A program made the position numbers and the translations under genes. 64,000 nt of DNA, from contig NC_054741.1 of assembly GCF_018143015.1 (NCBI RefSeq), positions 50,049,048-50,113,047 of the forward strand, in the 5' to 3' direction. This document shows positions 22,301 to 30,610 of this stretch, one piece after another. Each line of letters begins with the position of its first letter. Positions within the stretch are counted from its first letter, which is position 1. This DNA comes from Lytechinus variegatus (Eukaryota; Echinodermata; Echinoidea; Temnopleuroida; Toxopneustidae). Below the pieces are notes generated by a model that saw only the letters and a program-made list of their open reading frames with translations, was not told the origin of the DNA and made no database searches.

Positions 22301-25300
22301 ATGGCCTGTGTAATGGTCAAGTCCACCCCAGAACTATGTTTATTTGAATAAATAGGGAAAAAATCAAACTAGCATAATGCTGAAAATTTCATCAAAATCG
22401 ACTGTAAATTAAGATAATTATGCCATTTTTTTTTAGTTTCGCTTATTTTTCTCAGAACGGTGATATACACAACTTGGTGACATGCAAATGAGACAAATGA
22501 TTTCTTTTGTATTTTATTGTTTGAATTATACAATATTTAATTTTTTACATATTTGACAATAAGGAACAACTTGACAGAACCATATAGTATTAAATAATGC
22601 TAATCCACATATTCTGACAGGAATTTATCATTGTTTCACTTGACAATGAGGAGAAAAGGAGAATATTTCATATTTCATATGATGTAATACAAAAGAAATT
22701 GTGAGTGGATAACATCATCAGTTTCCTCATTTGCATACTGACCAGTATGTGCACATAACTGTTTTGTGAAATTAAGCGAAACTTTAAAATGGCATAACTT
22801 TCTTATTTTACATTCGATTTTGATGAAATTTTCAGTGTTATGCTTGTTGAATTTTCTCCTTTTTCAAATAAAATTTTTGTTGGGGTGGTCATATCTTTTA
22901 AGCACTGAGAGACATTGGTCCAGTGCTATAGTAAAGTGGAATAGTAGTATTATTATTTCTCACCCTTCAGCTATGTGTTCGATGGGAAGCCTCCCGAACT
23001 GAAATCTGGAGAACTGACAAAGAGGAGGGAGATGAGAGCAGAGGCCGAGAAGGAGCTGGAGAAGGCCAAGGAGCAAGGAGACCAGGAGAATGTTAATAAA
23101 TTTGAGAGACGACTGGTGAAGGTTACCAAGCAACACAACGAGGAGTGTCAGCACCTCCTCAAGCTCATGGGTATCCCTTTTGTTAAGGTTAGTTCACAGA
23201 TACCGTGTTTACATGTGATCTGCTTTTTCATAGCTTGTAAACGCGATTGACTTGCATCGGCTCTCGGTTCAGAATCGGCAATTCTGCACCACCAAAGTAG
23301 TAGGTTCAGAACCGCGAGGCGACGCAGAATCAGCTTTTTTACTACGTGTAAACAGAGAGCCGATTCTGCATCGGCAATTGGTGCGCATTTCATTTACTTT
23401 ACCATTGTGATGTAATTGTAAGGGCACGGATCTAGCGTTGTCTTTATTATGACGTACGTATATTGTTGGTGTGCTTATTTCAGGTTTTTGACACCCGAGT
23501 TGATTCTGCACCGCAAGCTGTAAATGCGGTGCAAGATTAACTAAAAGCCGATCCTGCATCAGCTTTTGGTTCTGAACCAAAAGCCGATCACATGTTAACA
23601 CAGTAAGAGTCAAAGAACCGGACACACATGCATCAGGTTTGAGGCCGCCTCCGACCCCGGCTTTGAAGCCACCTTCATGTCTGCACTTTGAATGGTTATA
23701 CACATATGTGCAAAGTGATCTCAAGCCACCTCAACATCATTATTCCCCTTATGCACATAAAGCTGGCTCCAAGTTGCCTATTCAGGTGACACGAGCAGGA
23801 CATGAGTTGTCATGTCAAAATTTTCTGTAGTTCGTTAGCAATGAGTATTGCTCGCTATTTATAGTTCGGTAGTCAAGCCGGCCTGAGTTCACTTGGGGAT
23901 GAAACACACACCAATTGCAGGACTAAATCGGCATGAAGGTGCCTGTAAACCACATACAAATGTGACTCAAATGTGACTCAGTCCGAGCCAGTGTCAGTCC
24001 GGCAATCAAAAAAGGAGACAGTTAACTTTCAGTGTATTTGTATCACCACCCCAAGATGCTTTTAACATCAGTTTTTATAAATAAAAAGTTCAAATATGAT
24101 ATTGGCTTTTACAGATTTTCATCAGCTCAGTACTAGTAGTCTCCTTTGTTATGATTGGTTTATAGAGCCAAAGATGCTACATCAGCTTCTAAAAACTAAT
24201 GAATTTCAAAATGAAAATTAGAACTGTCAAAATGTTTACATTGCAGTGTAGTAGTTTCTCTTGTTTTAGGTGCTTGTTAGAGTGTTTCATATTAATAGTT
24301 AAATTAATGAATTCCGTTGAATTAATCAAGGAATTAATGTTATTTCAATTTCAAATTCATTTGAGGATGGTGACATTTTAATAATTTTTATCAATAACTT
24401 GTAGCTTTTGAGCCCTGTTACTGTGGTATTTACCATGATCTCATGGTGTAGAAGCTCTTTATGAAACTGCCCCGGCATGGACAAGGCTGACATAAACTCA
24501 TTGCTGACTAGAACAGGATGGTTCCCCAACGAAACCTATGGGAATTACACAGTTTGATAGTCAATGTGTTAACACATACTAGAACTGGATGGTCTCTCTA
24601 TACCAAACCTTTGGGTATTACAGGACTTGGTAATCAGAGGGTTATCTGTACGAATTGTATTCCACAATCCATCCAGGCTCCGGGAGAAGCAGAAGCACAA
24701 TGCTGTGAACTTGTGAAGAAAGGCAAAGTGTATGGGGTAGGAACGGAAGACATGGATGCGTTGACGTTTGGTGGCAATGTCCTACTCAGACATCTAACAG
24801 CCAGTGAAGCAAGGTACTAGCACAATAATCAAAGCCTATAGATCTTTAGTTTTGGTAAATCCCCCCCCCCAAACTGCTTTTCACTATTTTGTTTCATTAC
24901 TAGATTATATTAATGCATGTGCCTCAAAATTGTTGTGGTGTGAAGGATATATATATATATAGCATGTATAAAAAACTAAAAATAGGTTTTATCAGATAAA
25001 TTCTCAGATTTTACGTTGAAATTTAAATCAGTTGGGTGCCCAAACAAAATAGAACATCTGTGTATCTTTGTAAAACACCTATTATGATAATAATAATATA
25101 GGTATATTTACCCAGGGAAGCCACTTCAGTTCTGAAAACTGTTCTCCAGCGGGACCTGCTATTATTATTACCCAGGCGCTCAAGCATTCAAGGAATTTCT
25201 TTCACCTCACCTGGGTTGAGTGCAGCACAATCAGGGGTGTGAGAGTTCAGCTTTTTATCTGATTTCAGATTTTTTTGTTTTGATTTTCAGCTTAATTTCA

Positions 25301-28300
25301 GCTTATTTTGGACTTTCCTCTGTACAAAAAGAATTGGAGCTCTTTTTATTTCACTTTTTCAATACTTTCAATAATCTTTCTTTCTTTTCTAAAACTAAAA
25401 TATCCTGTCTTCTAATTCCTGATAGGAAATTGCCTGTTCAAGAGTTCAACTACCAGAGAGTTTTAGAGGGTCTCGGCATGGACAGACAACAGGTAAGATG
25501 GATATTAAAATGACTTTAGTAGACTCATTGGCCTGTATTCTGAACTTTAAACTCTGGTCTAAAGTTGCAATGTAACTATGGAAAGCCAAACTGTGACAGG
25601 TATCTCTCACAGTATAAGATCAATTAATCAGCTCTTTTGGCACTCGAATCATTCATAATTGTCAAGTAATAATGACTAAATTTTTTTTTTCACTTTTTAA
25701 AGCATTCAATCAAATTAAAGTATTTCAGTAGCTTTAAACTTTTATTGCAAATTGGTTATCATAGGATGTTTCATGCAATGGCCCCAGATCCATGTCTGTT
25801 GCTGACTACTTAGAAAGCACGGTTAACTTTGAAGTTCAATCCTTTAACCGTTTATATCATAGATTATGCTTGCGTTGCAACCATCTTGAACCGTTTCATT
25901 CATTTTTTGTCTCTCATTAGTTCATTGATCTGTGTATACTGATGGGCTGTGATTACTGTGGTACTATCAGAGGTATTGGTATGAAGCGAGCCTACGAACT
26001 CATAAAGACGCATGGCAACATTGAGACAATCCTACAGAAGATAGACCAAAATGTGAGTAGAGTTTGAAAAGTTGGATTACGAAAAGGTTGAAGACCGATA
26101 GCATATTAACCTTCACTGGTGTGTTGGCTTCATTAGTAGCACGTCCGCCTCACTACTTTGGTGTCGGGAGTTCAAGTCTCGGCCGCATTAGACCAAAAGA
26201 CGTTACAGGATGGGAGTTGCTGCTACCCTTGTTTGGCATTCAACGATTCAAGGGATAGAGTAACGTTGGTCTGGTGGTGCACAGTGGCTGCTAAGCCCAC
26301 GATCAAGTGGACATAATTAATATTTGGAGCATTTCTACTTTTGATAATAAATTATGGATTATTATTATTAAATCTGTATATTCATGGTTAACAAAATAGA
26401 GGTATGTGGTATTTATAATTGGACTGTGTTTATGTGCTGTGATCACCAATTACCTTTGGTGTGATGCTTATGATTACTATTTGAAAGTGGAGATGAGCTC
26501 TTAACTGTGATATGTCAAAGATTTCATTTGGAGGCATAAAGAGCATTGCCCATATATGTGTGATGTAAATTTCATAATGGCTATAATGTTTGTGTTTTAT
26601 TAATTATAGTTGAATTTTTTTAGTGAAAGGTGGTAGAGTATGCAGTATTAGCCAAATTACAAAATCTTCTCAATTAAATTTGTATTTAATAGCCCGTATT
26701 CTGAAGTCGGGTTCGACTTAAACTCGGGTTTAAAGTTTTGGTTTAAGTATTCACAAAGGTGGTTTTGAAAACCCACAGTTGAGTCCATGGTTTATGCAGA
26801 TTTACTATATAAATTACGCTTAATTGTCTGCATATCGGGCGCGTATATAAAAAATTCCAATACGGATGCACACTTTTGTCACAGGTGCCAAATTGACACC
26901 TGTTGCCATGGTTAAGTACGCTATTTTAATCATGAGTCCACTGTTTTGAATTAATGAGTCCACAGCAACTGTGGGCTTTCAAAAGCACCTTTGTGAATTT
27001 GGGCCATTGAGGTAAATAGCTGTTTTTATTTTTCATAATGAGAGTTGCATTATATCTATAGGTGTGTTGGAAAATTTACTATAGAGCATCTGAGTAGATT
27101 CCACTGTACATAGATTGAATGCAGGAAACTTTTGAGGCTCCAATAAATAACTGACCAATCAGAAACATGTCCTTGATGTAACTGTCCTACTATGAGAGAC
27201 CACTGATAAAAATTACTAGAGGCAAATTACAGAGTATAGACTTCTTTTTGCTTGCCTGGGGCCCATCTTACAAAGAATCGTGATTGGTCTGATCAATCGA
27301 AACGACCAAAAGCCAGCAAAGTCAACGTATGAAATGCACGTTTGCTCAAAAATTTCTCTACATATTAATGTATATCCATAAATTCATTGATTACTTGACA
27401 TTTTGGTGTGTTCTCCTTTGTTTACCAAGGACTTTTTTGCAAATTTCCTGTATAAAGAACTATGACACTGGTGGATTTCCATAGAGTTATGATGATTGGA
27501 TCAATCGTAACTCTTTGTAAGACGGCCCAGAACAGTTATCTGTCACATGGGAACCTTTAACTGAACGTGGGTCCAAATTGACTCTTATAAATTACTCTGT
27601 CACTTTAGTAGGGAGGGATTCATCTTATTTGATTTTCATTTTCAGAAATACCCTCCCCCAGAGGACTGGCTTTTCAAGGAAGCAAGAGAACTCTTCCTTT
27701 CTCCGGACATCACTCCTGCTGAAGAATTGGATGTAAGAAATATTAAATGTTATGAAAAAAAAGTATGATTTCTAAGAGATAAAATGGTCAGCCATTTCTG
27801 CCCTTCTGCAGGAATGAATGGTTTTGAAAATCTTGTATTGAGTAGAATATTTCAAGAGGGATATTAAAGAAGAGGTTGGATTTTAGTAGATGTGTAGCTA
27901 AAGGGGCAGGATTTGAAATGGGGGGCAGCATTAAAGGGGGTAGGGGCCACTCCCCCTTCCCTCTCTCAGATCATTCTTATATAATGACAAAAATAGAGGA
28001 AACACCTGTATTCAATTTTCTTTCTTTCAAATATTTGATATCATTTTGTTATTGGGAAAGTCTATCAAAGTACAACCATTATTTTCTTTTGTCTTTGTAG
28101 CTCAAGTGGACAGCACCTGATGAAGAAGCTCTCATTTCATTTATGTGTACAGAGAAAGGGTTCAAGTAAGTTTCAAACATTTCCTTTAATGGTCTTAGTG
28201 CATGAATCAGTGCACTGGCACTGGTCCGACGGTCGCAGACCGGCAAAAATTGCTGTCGGGCCAGTAACTTTTCAGAAATAGCCAGATTTACTGGTCTGAC

Positions 28301-30148
28301 ATGACCAGTGAGATTGTATCTAAACTGAAAAAAAAAATTCTCCTTTGTAAATTATAAGAATGGCTCTGGTACCTAAAAAAAATGGCTCTCATGAATAATG
28401 TTGTGTATGTGTACTTCTCGGTTGTTTGTTTTGTTGTGTTTTTTTTTTGGGGGGGTAACAATAAGCATTAAAAGACAGCAAAATAAACTTAGTCTTTTTT
28501 TATATTTTGCTATATTATTTAGGACCAGTAAATTTTAGGTTCGGTCTAGTAAACAATGGAAAAACTGGGTATGTACTGGTCCGACATGATGAGGTCGGAC
28601 AAGTAGAAAAAAAGAGGGTTAGTGTGGCGCCCTGCATAAGTCCTGGTAGCATAAACTACAAGTTTCCCCCAGCAAGTCCAAGCTAATCACTATTGATCAT
28701 ATCATCATACCTGCCAACATGTAGAAATGCAAAATCTAGAGAACCAATGGCCAGGGGTCTAGGGGCTGACTAAGCCCCTAGCGGAGTCCAGAGCCCCATG
28801 CAGGGTTCAAGAAGGTAGTTCCCCCTTAAATTCCTATATGTTATCAACTTTAAACGACTTTTGGTTGTGAATGGGTCTATAGCAATTTTTTTAATCTATG
28901 AGCTTTCCGTACTCATACCTCCTGAATTCATATTATATTTGTTTAATTTGACAACCTTTTTGAAAGTGTAAAGCTGTTGAGATACAGCATATGAGCTATA
29001 GCATATTTCATAACAAGGGCAAAGGGATATTCAGCTAATATAATCTAAAGCAAATTACACTTACTTTGATATGTAATTTTGTATATGTATTTGTGACGTA
29101 CAGTAAGGGTAGAAGGAGGAATGGATACAAAAAATTGAACATAATCCTAAATCATTTCATATTTACATTATTTTTATTTGTGATGCAAAGCGAGTACAGA
29201 GGGAGGAATGGATGTATAAAGAAACTGATTAAAGCTCATTTAAACATCTTAATCCATTTTAATCCATTTTAGGTTTAACTTTGTCATTTTTTGTGATGTA
29301 TAGTGAGGACAGGATGAGGAATGGATGCAAGAAATTAATTAAAGCAAGAACAGGAGCAACTCAGGGAAGGTTGGATTCATTTTTTGCCCCCAAACCTTCT
29401 GCATCACCGGCGGGTGGTAAGAGAAAGGTATGTATAATTATCATCGCATAAAACACCCCTAATTAAAGCCTTGTACCTGTAAGTTGCAGCAATAATTTGT
29501 TGGCTTTCCACAAGAAGGAACTTCGGGGTAATTTAAACGATTATGTTTATGCCCCCGGAGACTAAGTCCAGAGGGGGCATTAAGTGTTGCCCCTGTCCGT
29601 CTGTCCCCCCACTTGGTTATCACACAATAACTCGAAAAAAATTTAATGGATTTAAAAAAATTTTGGTGTGTCGGTAGATGACACCAAAATACAGGCTAAG
29701 TTCGAAAGTCCGCAGGTCAAAGGTCATAGCTCATTAAATATGCAAGTTGGTTTCCGCATGATAACTTGTGAAATATTCAACAGATTAAAAAAAAAAATTG
29801 TATTGAATTATAAGAATTGCCCAACTATGTGTATTACTGTACATTGATTTTGTTTTCTTGTAACTTCTGAAATAAACCGTTGATTTATAATATGATCCCT
29901 TAAGAGAATAATTTAATTACCAAGGTTAATTTTTTGCTGTCTTGTACCCCTCTCTTTCTTCATTTCCTTTCTATTCCCCCCTCTGCATCCCTTTTGCCTT
30001 CCTCTCCCATGCACTCTTTCTCTGTCCTTGCTTTCTCTCATTTCCCCTTTACTCTCCTCCCCCCCCCCCCCATCTCCAGTCTGAACCATTAAAGGGAGCA
30101 GCACAGAAGAAGGCCAAGAAAGCTGGAGGAAAATTCAAAGCAAAATAG
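10316..30148 (+). CDS. FEN1: Flap endonuclease 1 (complete, 11 coding exons)
   Basis: FEN1 is the nuclear (and mitochondrial) structure-specific nuclease that removes 5' flaps during Okazaki-fragment maturation and long-patch base excision repair. Exons: 10316-10397, 21104-21206, 21654-21713, 22971-23187, 24677-24813, 25426-25492, 25921-26052, 27646-27732, 28101-28165, 29304-29427, 30080-30148. All have GT/AG boundaries and matching phases; they sum to 1143 bases, exactly 380 codons plus stop, the length of human FEN1. The metal-binding acidic residues fall at the human positions: D34, D86, E158, E160, D179, D181 and D233. The PCNA-interacting box QGRLDSFF is at 337-344, followed by a short lysine-rich tail. 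Domains in order: N (1 to about 105), I (about 120-255), C-terminal PIP and basic tail. Intron 1 is 10.7 kb because of transposons. Very secure. Confidence 0.97.
10575..10637. repeat. Inverted repeat in FEN1 intron 1
   Basis: AGCTTTTGGTCTA and its reverse complement TAGACCAAAAGCT lie about 40 bp apart. Nearby (10690-10730) are two copies of the palindrome CACACGCGTGTG. Confidence 0.5.
10994..11093. repeat. Long hairpin, about 38-bp arms
   Basis: The arm from GATTCTGGCTTCCTTCGCGG to ACCCATACAGCG returns as CGCTGTATGGGTC to AGGAAGCCAGAATC after a loop of about 20 bases, with one extra CCG triplet in the right arm. CTTGTG flanks extend it slightly. Probably the core of a small fold-back element. 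Confidence 0.8.
12094..12098. repeat. Target-site duplication GTCTT (left; right at 19333-19337)
   Basis: GTCTT directly precedes the left LTR and directly follows the right LTR. Five bases is the usual Ty3/gypsy duplication. Confidence 0.9.
12099..13148 (-). repeat. Gypsy element 3' LTR
   Basis: 1050 bp, TG...CA ends in the plus reading. Being minus-oriented, this is the downstream LTR. The only difference I found from the other LTR is C at 12828 against T at 19012. The inner border on the minus strand is AATTGGGGAGCAAT, a weak polypurine tract. Confidence 0.93.
13426..16107 (-). CDS. Gypsy pol: integrase - reverse transcriptase - RNase H
   Basis: An 893-residue open frame. Integrase comes first: zinc-binding H25-x6-H32...C62-x2-C65, then the DDE core with D95 (VAVDLVGPI), D155 (LSDRGTQF) and E191 (NGLVERFN), followed by a GPF chromatin/DNA-binding module (WKGPFKV near position 15110). 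Then comes reverse transcriptase with [32 protein letters not shown] and the catalytic YLDDIL (14212-14226 region). RNase H follows with [23 protein letters not shown] and ETDHKPL, ending GADFLSRL. The frame is minus one relative to gag-protease and overlaps it, and the integrase N-terminus seems to begin in the upstream frame. All catalytic residues are present. No stop codon interrupts it. Confidence 0.95.
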   Translation of the reverse strand: MLSGNEVRQLVVPKPYRQAVLKLAHESIMGGHQGVKKVTDKVLANFYWPGVQADITRYCRSCDICQRTVPKGRISKVPLGKMPVIDVPFLRVAVDLVGPIKPVTARKNMYILTIVDYATCYPEAVALANIETSTVAEAMVEVFCRVGVPQEILSDRGTQFTSEMMREVGRLLSIRQLTTTPYHPACNGLVERFNQTLKQILKRVCADRPSDWDRYLAPVLFAYRSGPQASLGFSPFELLYGRQVRGPLEILKELWSGQANDSELKTTYQYIVDLKDRLESTMEVAQEELSKSTSRNMRYYNAKSRVRKFVAGDKVLLLLPSDHNKLLLQWKGPFKVVHKLSDLDYRLDMNGKVKTFHANLLKRYIDRAERPYVPSSVDKSEEDITSAGALEVVVGASVIDGYDDSIQETPSIPSSIRIGVPVLEAQETIDDVELGSDLSTQQRNEVSSLLEDFPDVMTDVPGKTLLGNHSIRLTSADPIRQRPYPVPHALRSVIQDETEKMVKMGVIEKSNSPYSSPIVIVKKSDGSNRFCIDFRRLNRITIFDAEPLPSADEIFASLSGSCYFSKVDLSKGYWQIPLSEDAKAKTAFQSPSGLFQFRVMPFGLVNAPATFSRVMRSLLADMKHVTNYLDDILIHTSTWSEHISTLYELLGRLRAAGLTARPSKCQLGCTKVEFLGHIVQAGKIQPMLDKVEKIRDAQKPDTKKQLRAFIGLASYYRRFIPNFASKASRLTDKTRNREPNQLKWTAEEEAAFKVLKESLTQSPILCLPDVQKKFILRTDASSTGLGAVLLQEHDGEKQPVAYASRKLLPREQAYSTIERECLGLVWGISKFRVYLEGTDFVLETDHKPLLYLNRAKCINSRVMRWALSLQPFRYRIEAIRGSENVGADFLSRL
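16077..16140 (-). promoter_or_regulatory. gag-pol frame-change region
   Basis: The two frames overlap here and pol is in the -1 frame. The sequence GGTTTTTC (minus strand, T run 16120-16124) is where the protein homology moves from one frame to the other. It is not a textbook slippery heptamer, so this could be a programmed -1 shift or a single-base change in the T run. Confidence 0.5.
16077..17924 (-). CDS. Gypsy gag and aspartic protease
   Basis: 615 residues starting [14 protein letters not shown]. The first 100 residues include a charged coiled-coil stretch ([19 protein letters not shown]), then a capsid-like region with the [11 protein letters not shown] and FRKKFR motifs of gypsy gag. 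A CCHC zinc knuckle, [14 protein letters not shown], lies near 17000-17045, and a retropepsin-like active site, RDTGCSG, near 16640. The C-terminal roughly 50 residues ([14 protein letters not shown] to [10 protein letters not shown]) look like the region preceding the integrase zinc finger in other elements, so gag-protease runs straight into integrase with a frame change near 16120. Confidence 0.9.
   Translation of the reverse strand: MDSNLFEFGRELGFTGQDLLSFVEQREKLARDERHAAREDRQQQLELQKQEGMLLDKKLELARIQSSSEVGSSDGDRRSLAPSPKLPPFTEGKDSMDAYLNRFERYAENQGWPQTSWAISLSALLRGKSLDVYSRLSADQAKDYATLKDALLKRFELTADDFRKKFRFSNPEVGETPSQFVVRLSHYLDKWIELSEAQRSYDGIVQLLLMQQVLEKGGQALALFLKERKPKSADEMAGLADTFVEAHGGHFGVPKKNSPLNHKSKPKGNTAVSNAPIAENKTKSEQSGHRRKGPCFVCNKMGHFVQECNVRLQGASLVSSPKPPIGKRRNQKNQLRETQDLVGKQTSGSCPTCSSSGSQETQITDSVELGEFLVSSAEYIESPSKEILEIERHREVTSMCATCKRRWHDKLPVRNGKLESHDVSVLRDTGCSGVIVKKSLVLPEQFTGQSKWCVLFDQTIRKFPIARVNIDSPWFVGKVEALCVETPVFDVVLGEIDNVRPAKDPIPDWKPGQPCKSHENVNMAVQTRAQVREAQRPRPTLKVPSAIPDVSSEDIKEAQMADPTLKKAMEYASLNSRDRKDSEISGHSSYFVFDGGLLHRFFNQSLCLVVMKLGS
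18263..18280 (-). other. Primer binding site, tRNA-Pro-like
   Basis: Two bases inside the upstream LTR, the minus strand reads TGGGGGCTTGTCCGGGAG. This matches the proline-tRNA 3' end complement TGGGGGCTCGTCCGGGAT used by murine gammaretroviruses at 16 of 18 positions. Confidence 0.75.
18283..19332 (-). repeat. Gypsy element 5' LTR
   Basis: 1050 bp, the upstream LTR in the element's own orientation, and so the likely site of its promoter. Nearly identical to 12099-13148. Contains the same short 60-codon open frame as its partner (18945-19127), which has no recognisable product. Confidence 0.93.
19512..21071. mobile_element. Inverted-repeat MITE split by a nested hAT-like element
   Basis: The left end GGTATTCTGAAAATTGTCTT is mirrored at the right by AAGACAATTTTCAGAATAC, 30 bp before FEN1 exon 2. 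A second internal GGTATTCTGAAAACTGTCTT lies at about 19597. The 805-bp element at 19690-20494 sits inside. Confidence 0.6.
19690..20494. mobile_element. hAT-like MITE with perfect 8-bp target duplication
   Basis: Starts CAGAGGCGTCGATCC and ends GGATCGACGCCCCTG; CCTAGGTC is present directly on both sides (19682-19689 and 20495-20502). Inside, CGCGCTTCGCGCTCGCAT-like segments recur together with GGGGGGGCA runs. No protein. Ends and 8-bp duplication fit hAT. Confidence 0.85.
21104..21206 (+). CDS. FEN1: FEN1 coding exon 2
   Basis: Residues 28-61, containing [20 protein letters not shown] with catalytic D34. Acceptor CCCTCAG, donor GTAATA; the split codon AG/C encodes S62. Confidence 0.96.
21654..21713 (+). 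CDS. FEN1: FEN1 coding exon 3
   Basis: 60 bases encoding [19 protein letters not shown] with split codons at both ends; acceptor TTTGCAG, donor GTAAGA. Confidence 0.95.
22313..22897. mobile_element. MITE family A, copy 1 (FEN1 intron 3)
   Basis: About 585 bp with long inverted ends. The left end is GTCAAGTCCACCCC then TGCTGAAAATTTCATCAAAA; the right end returns as TTTTGATGAAATTTTCAG and GGGGTGG. The middle carries a TTGACAATGAGGA segment and TTTTGTATTTTATTGTTTGA. Five copies occur in the window (34580, 42084, 50127 and 61651 for the others). Confidence 0.8.
22971..23187 (+). CDS. FEN1: FEN1 coding exon 4
   Basis: Residues 82-154: [15 protein letters not shown] (D86), the helical-arch region and ending LMGIPFVK. 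Acceptor CCTTCAG, donor GTTAGT. Confidence 0.96.
23202..23604. mobile_element. Inverted-repeat MITE in FEN1 intron 4
   Basis: Starts ACCGTGTTTACATGTGATC and ends GATCACATGTTAACACAGT. The interior repeats GCCGATTCTGCATCGGC-like words and has the perfect palindrome GCTTTTGGTTC-T-GAACCAAAAGC near 23558. Confidence 0.65.
24677..24813 (+). CDS. FEN1: FEN1 coding exon 5
   Basis: Residues 155-199: [20 protein letters not shown] and [10 protein letters not shown], carrying E158, E160, D179 and D181. Acceptor ATCCAG, donor GTACTA. Confidence 0.96.
25426..25492 (+). CDS. FEN1: FEN1 coding exon 6
   Basis: Residues 200-222, [20 protein letters not shown] then QQ; acceptor TGATAG, donor GTAAGA. Confidence 0.95.
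25921..26052 (+). CDS. FEN1: FEN1 coding exon 7
   Basis: Residues 223-266: [20 protein letters not shown] with catalytic D233 and the start of the helix-3-turn-helix DNA-binding motif. Acceptor CATTAG, donor GTGAGT. Confidence 0.96.
26117..26371 (+). repeat. tRNA-derived SINE
   Basis: TGGCTTCATTAGTAGCAC resembles a polymerase III A box and GGAGTTCAAGTCTC a B box at tRNA spacing, in a stretch that reads like a tRNA body. It is followed by an unrelated body and an ATT-repeat tail. This is not a functional tRNA because the acceptor stem is absent. Confidence 0.6.
26695..27005. repeat. Inverted-repeat MITE (copy 1; related copy 30645-30945)
   Basis: Contains TTCACAAAGGTGGTTTTGAAA near the left end and CAAAAGCACCTTTGTGAATT at the right. 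The copy at 30645-30945 ends TTTTCAAAACAACCTTTGTG. No coding content. Confidence 0.5.
27258..27532. mobile_element. Inverted-repeat MITE in FEN1 intron 7
   Basis: GGGGCCCATCTTACAAAGAA followed by TCGTGATTGG is mirrored by ATTGGATCAATCGTAACT then CTTTGTAAGACGGCCCA. Confidence 0.65.
27646..27732 (+). CDS. FEN1: FEN1 coding exon 8
   Basis: 29 codons, [20 protein letters not shown] to EELD; acceptor TTTCAG, donor GTAAGA. Confidence 0.95.
28101..28165 (+). CDS. FEN1: FEN1 coding exon 9
   Basis: [20 protein letters not shown] then F; ends with AA of split codon 317. Acceptor TTGTAG, donor GTAAGT. Confidence 0.95.
28205..28640. repeat. Dispersed repeat with ACTGGTCCGAC motifs
   Basis: GCACTGGTCCGACGG near the left end and TACTGGTCCGACATGATG near the right, then GTGTGGCGCCCTGCAT. 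Motif repetition and the terminal CCCTG suggest an old hAT-type MITE, but the ends are not clean. Confidence 0.4.
29091..29289 (+). pseudogene. Two decayed tandem copies of the start of FEN1 exon 10
   Basis: Three successive stretches align: TTGTGACGTACAGTAAGGGT (29091), TTTGTGATGCAAAGCGAGTA (29177) and TTTGTGATGTATAGTGAGGA (29290, the real acceptor and exon 10). Each continues with a version of GGAGGAATGGAT. The middle copy can be read [17 protein letters not shown] against [16 protein letters not shown] in the real exon; the first reads roughly [13 protein letters not shown]. Neither copy reaches the PCNA box or has a donor after the coding part, so they are relics of local duplication, not usable alternative exons, as far as I can tell. 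Confidence 0.75.
29304..29427 (+). CDS. FEN1: FEN1 coding exon 10 (PCNA-binding box)
   Basis: Residues 317-358: [20 protein letters not shown] then QGRLDSFF, the PCNA-interacting peptide, and the linker [14 protein letters not shown]. Acceptor TGTATAG, donor GTATGT. Two decayed copies of the acceptor and the first roughly 17 codons lie just upstream (29091-29270). Confidence 0.96.
29550..29760 (+). repeat. Dispersed repeat with GCCCCCGGAGAC head
   Basis: Opens with a small hairpin (GCCCCCGGAG...CAGAGGGGGC), then CCCTGTCCGTCTGTCCCCC, AATAACTCG and CAAAGGTCATAGCTCA. I recall this type of repeat from marine invertebrate genomes, but cannot name the family. Confidence 0.4.
30080..30148 (+). CDS. 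FEN1: FEN1 coding exon 11 (C-terminal tail and stop)
   Basis: Encodes [20 protein letters not shown] then AK and TAG. Acceptor CTCCAG after a long pyrimidine tract (C and T rich from 29945). The lysine-rich tail fits the nuclear localisation and DNA-binding tail of FEN1. Confidence 0.95.
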   Translation, partial: SEPLKGAAQKKAKKAGGKFKAK

Positions 30149-30610
30149 AAGATCCGATGAGCAAACCTTCCTTCTAGTCCAAGTATCAGAGAATTCATGC
30201 TGTCAAATTTCTACAGCCCACCAATTTCTGACTTGTAAAAAGGACCATGTTTGAGGTCCACAAGACATAATCACAGAGTAATCTATGTTCTTTGAAAGCA
30301 TGTTTGCAAGGAGTAATCTGCAGTTGATGGAACAGATCTCAGGTGCTTGAAATATTAAGATGAATTCTTGATGGCCTTAACACTATTCTGTGGTCAGGGG
30401 AGCATTTCATAAAACAAATAAGGCAGTGACTTTCACCGACTAGTGTTATAAGCTACTGAAAATCATTAGACCCGATTGGCTTAGAGCAATTTTGTCATGG
30501 TAAACACTGTCAGGGTGTTTTATGAAACACTCCTAGTGTTGATTTGATAAAAAAAAATTAACTCCCCTCAACCTGGTAACCATTAGAAATAAATTCTAAT
30601 CAACTATTAT
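30149..30610 (+). other. FEN1: FEN1 3' UTR and candidate polyadenylation signal
   Basis: Starts after the TAG at 30146-30148. The first AATAAA downstream is at 30588-30593. An inverted-repeat MITE (GGGGAGCATTTCATAAAAC ... GTGTTTTATGAAACACTCC) occupies about 30397-30535. The true end is not proven; later AATAAA motifs exist near 31300 and 32500. Confidence 0.4.

Noticed and set aside
26117..26200. tRNA gene
   Set aside because: A- and B-box-like words are present but no paired acceptor stem; the ATT tail and body indicate a SINE.
29942..30148. 68-codon frame beginning [14 protein letters not shown]
   Set aside because: Its first part is the pyrimidine-rich intron tract; only the portion from 30080 is FEN1 exon 11.
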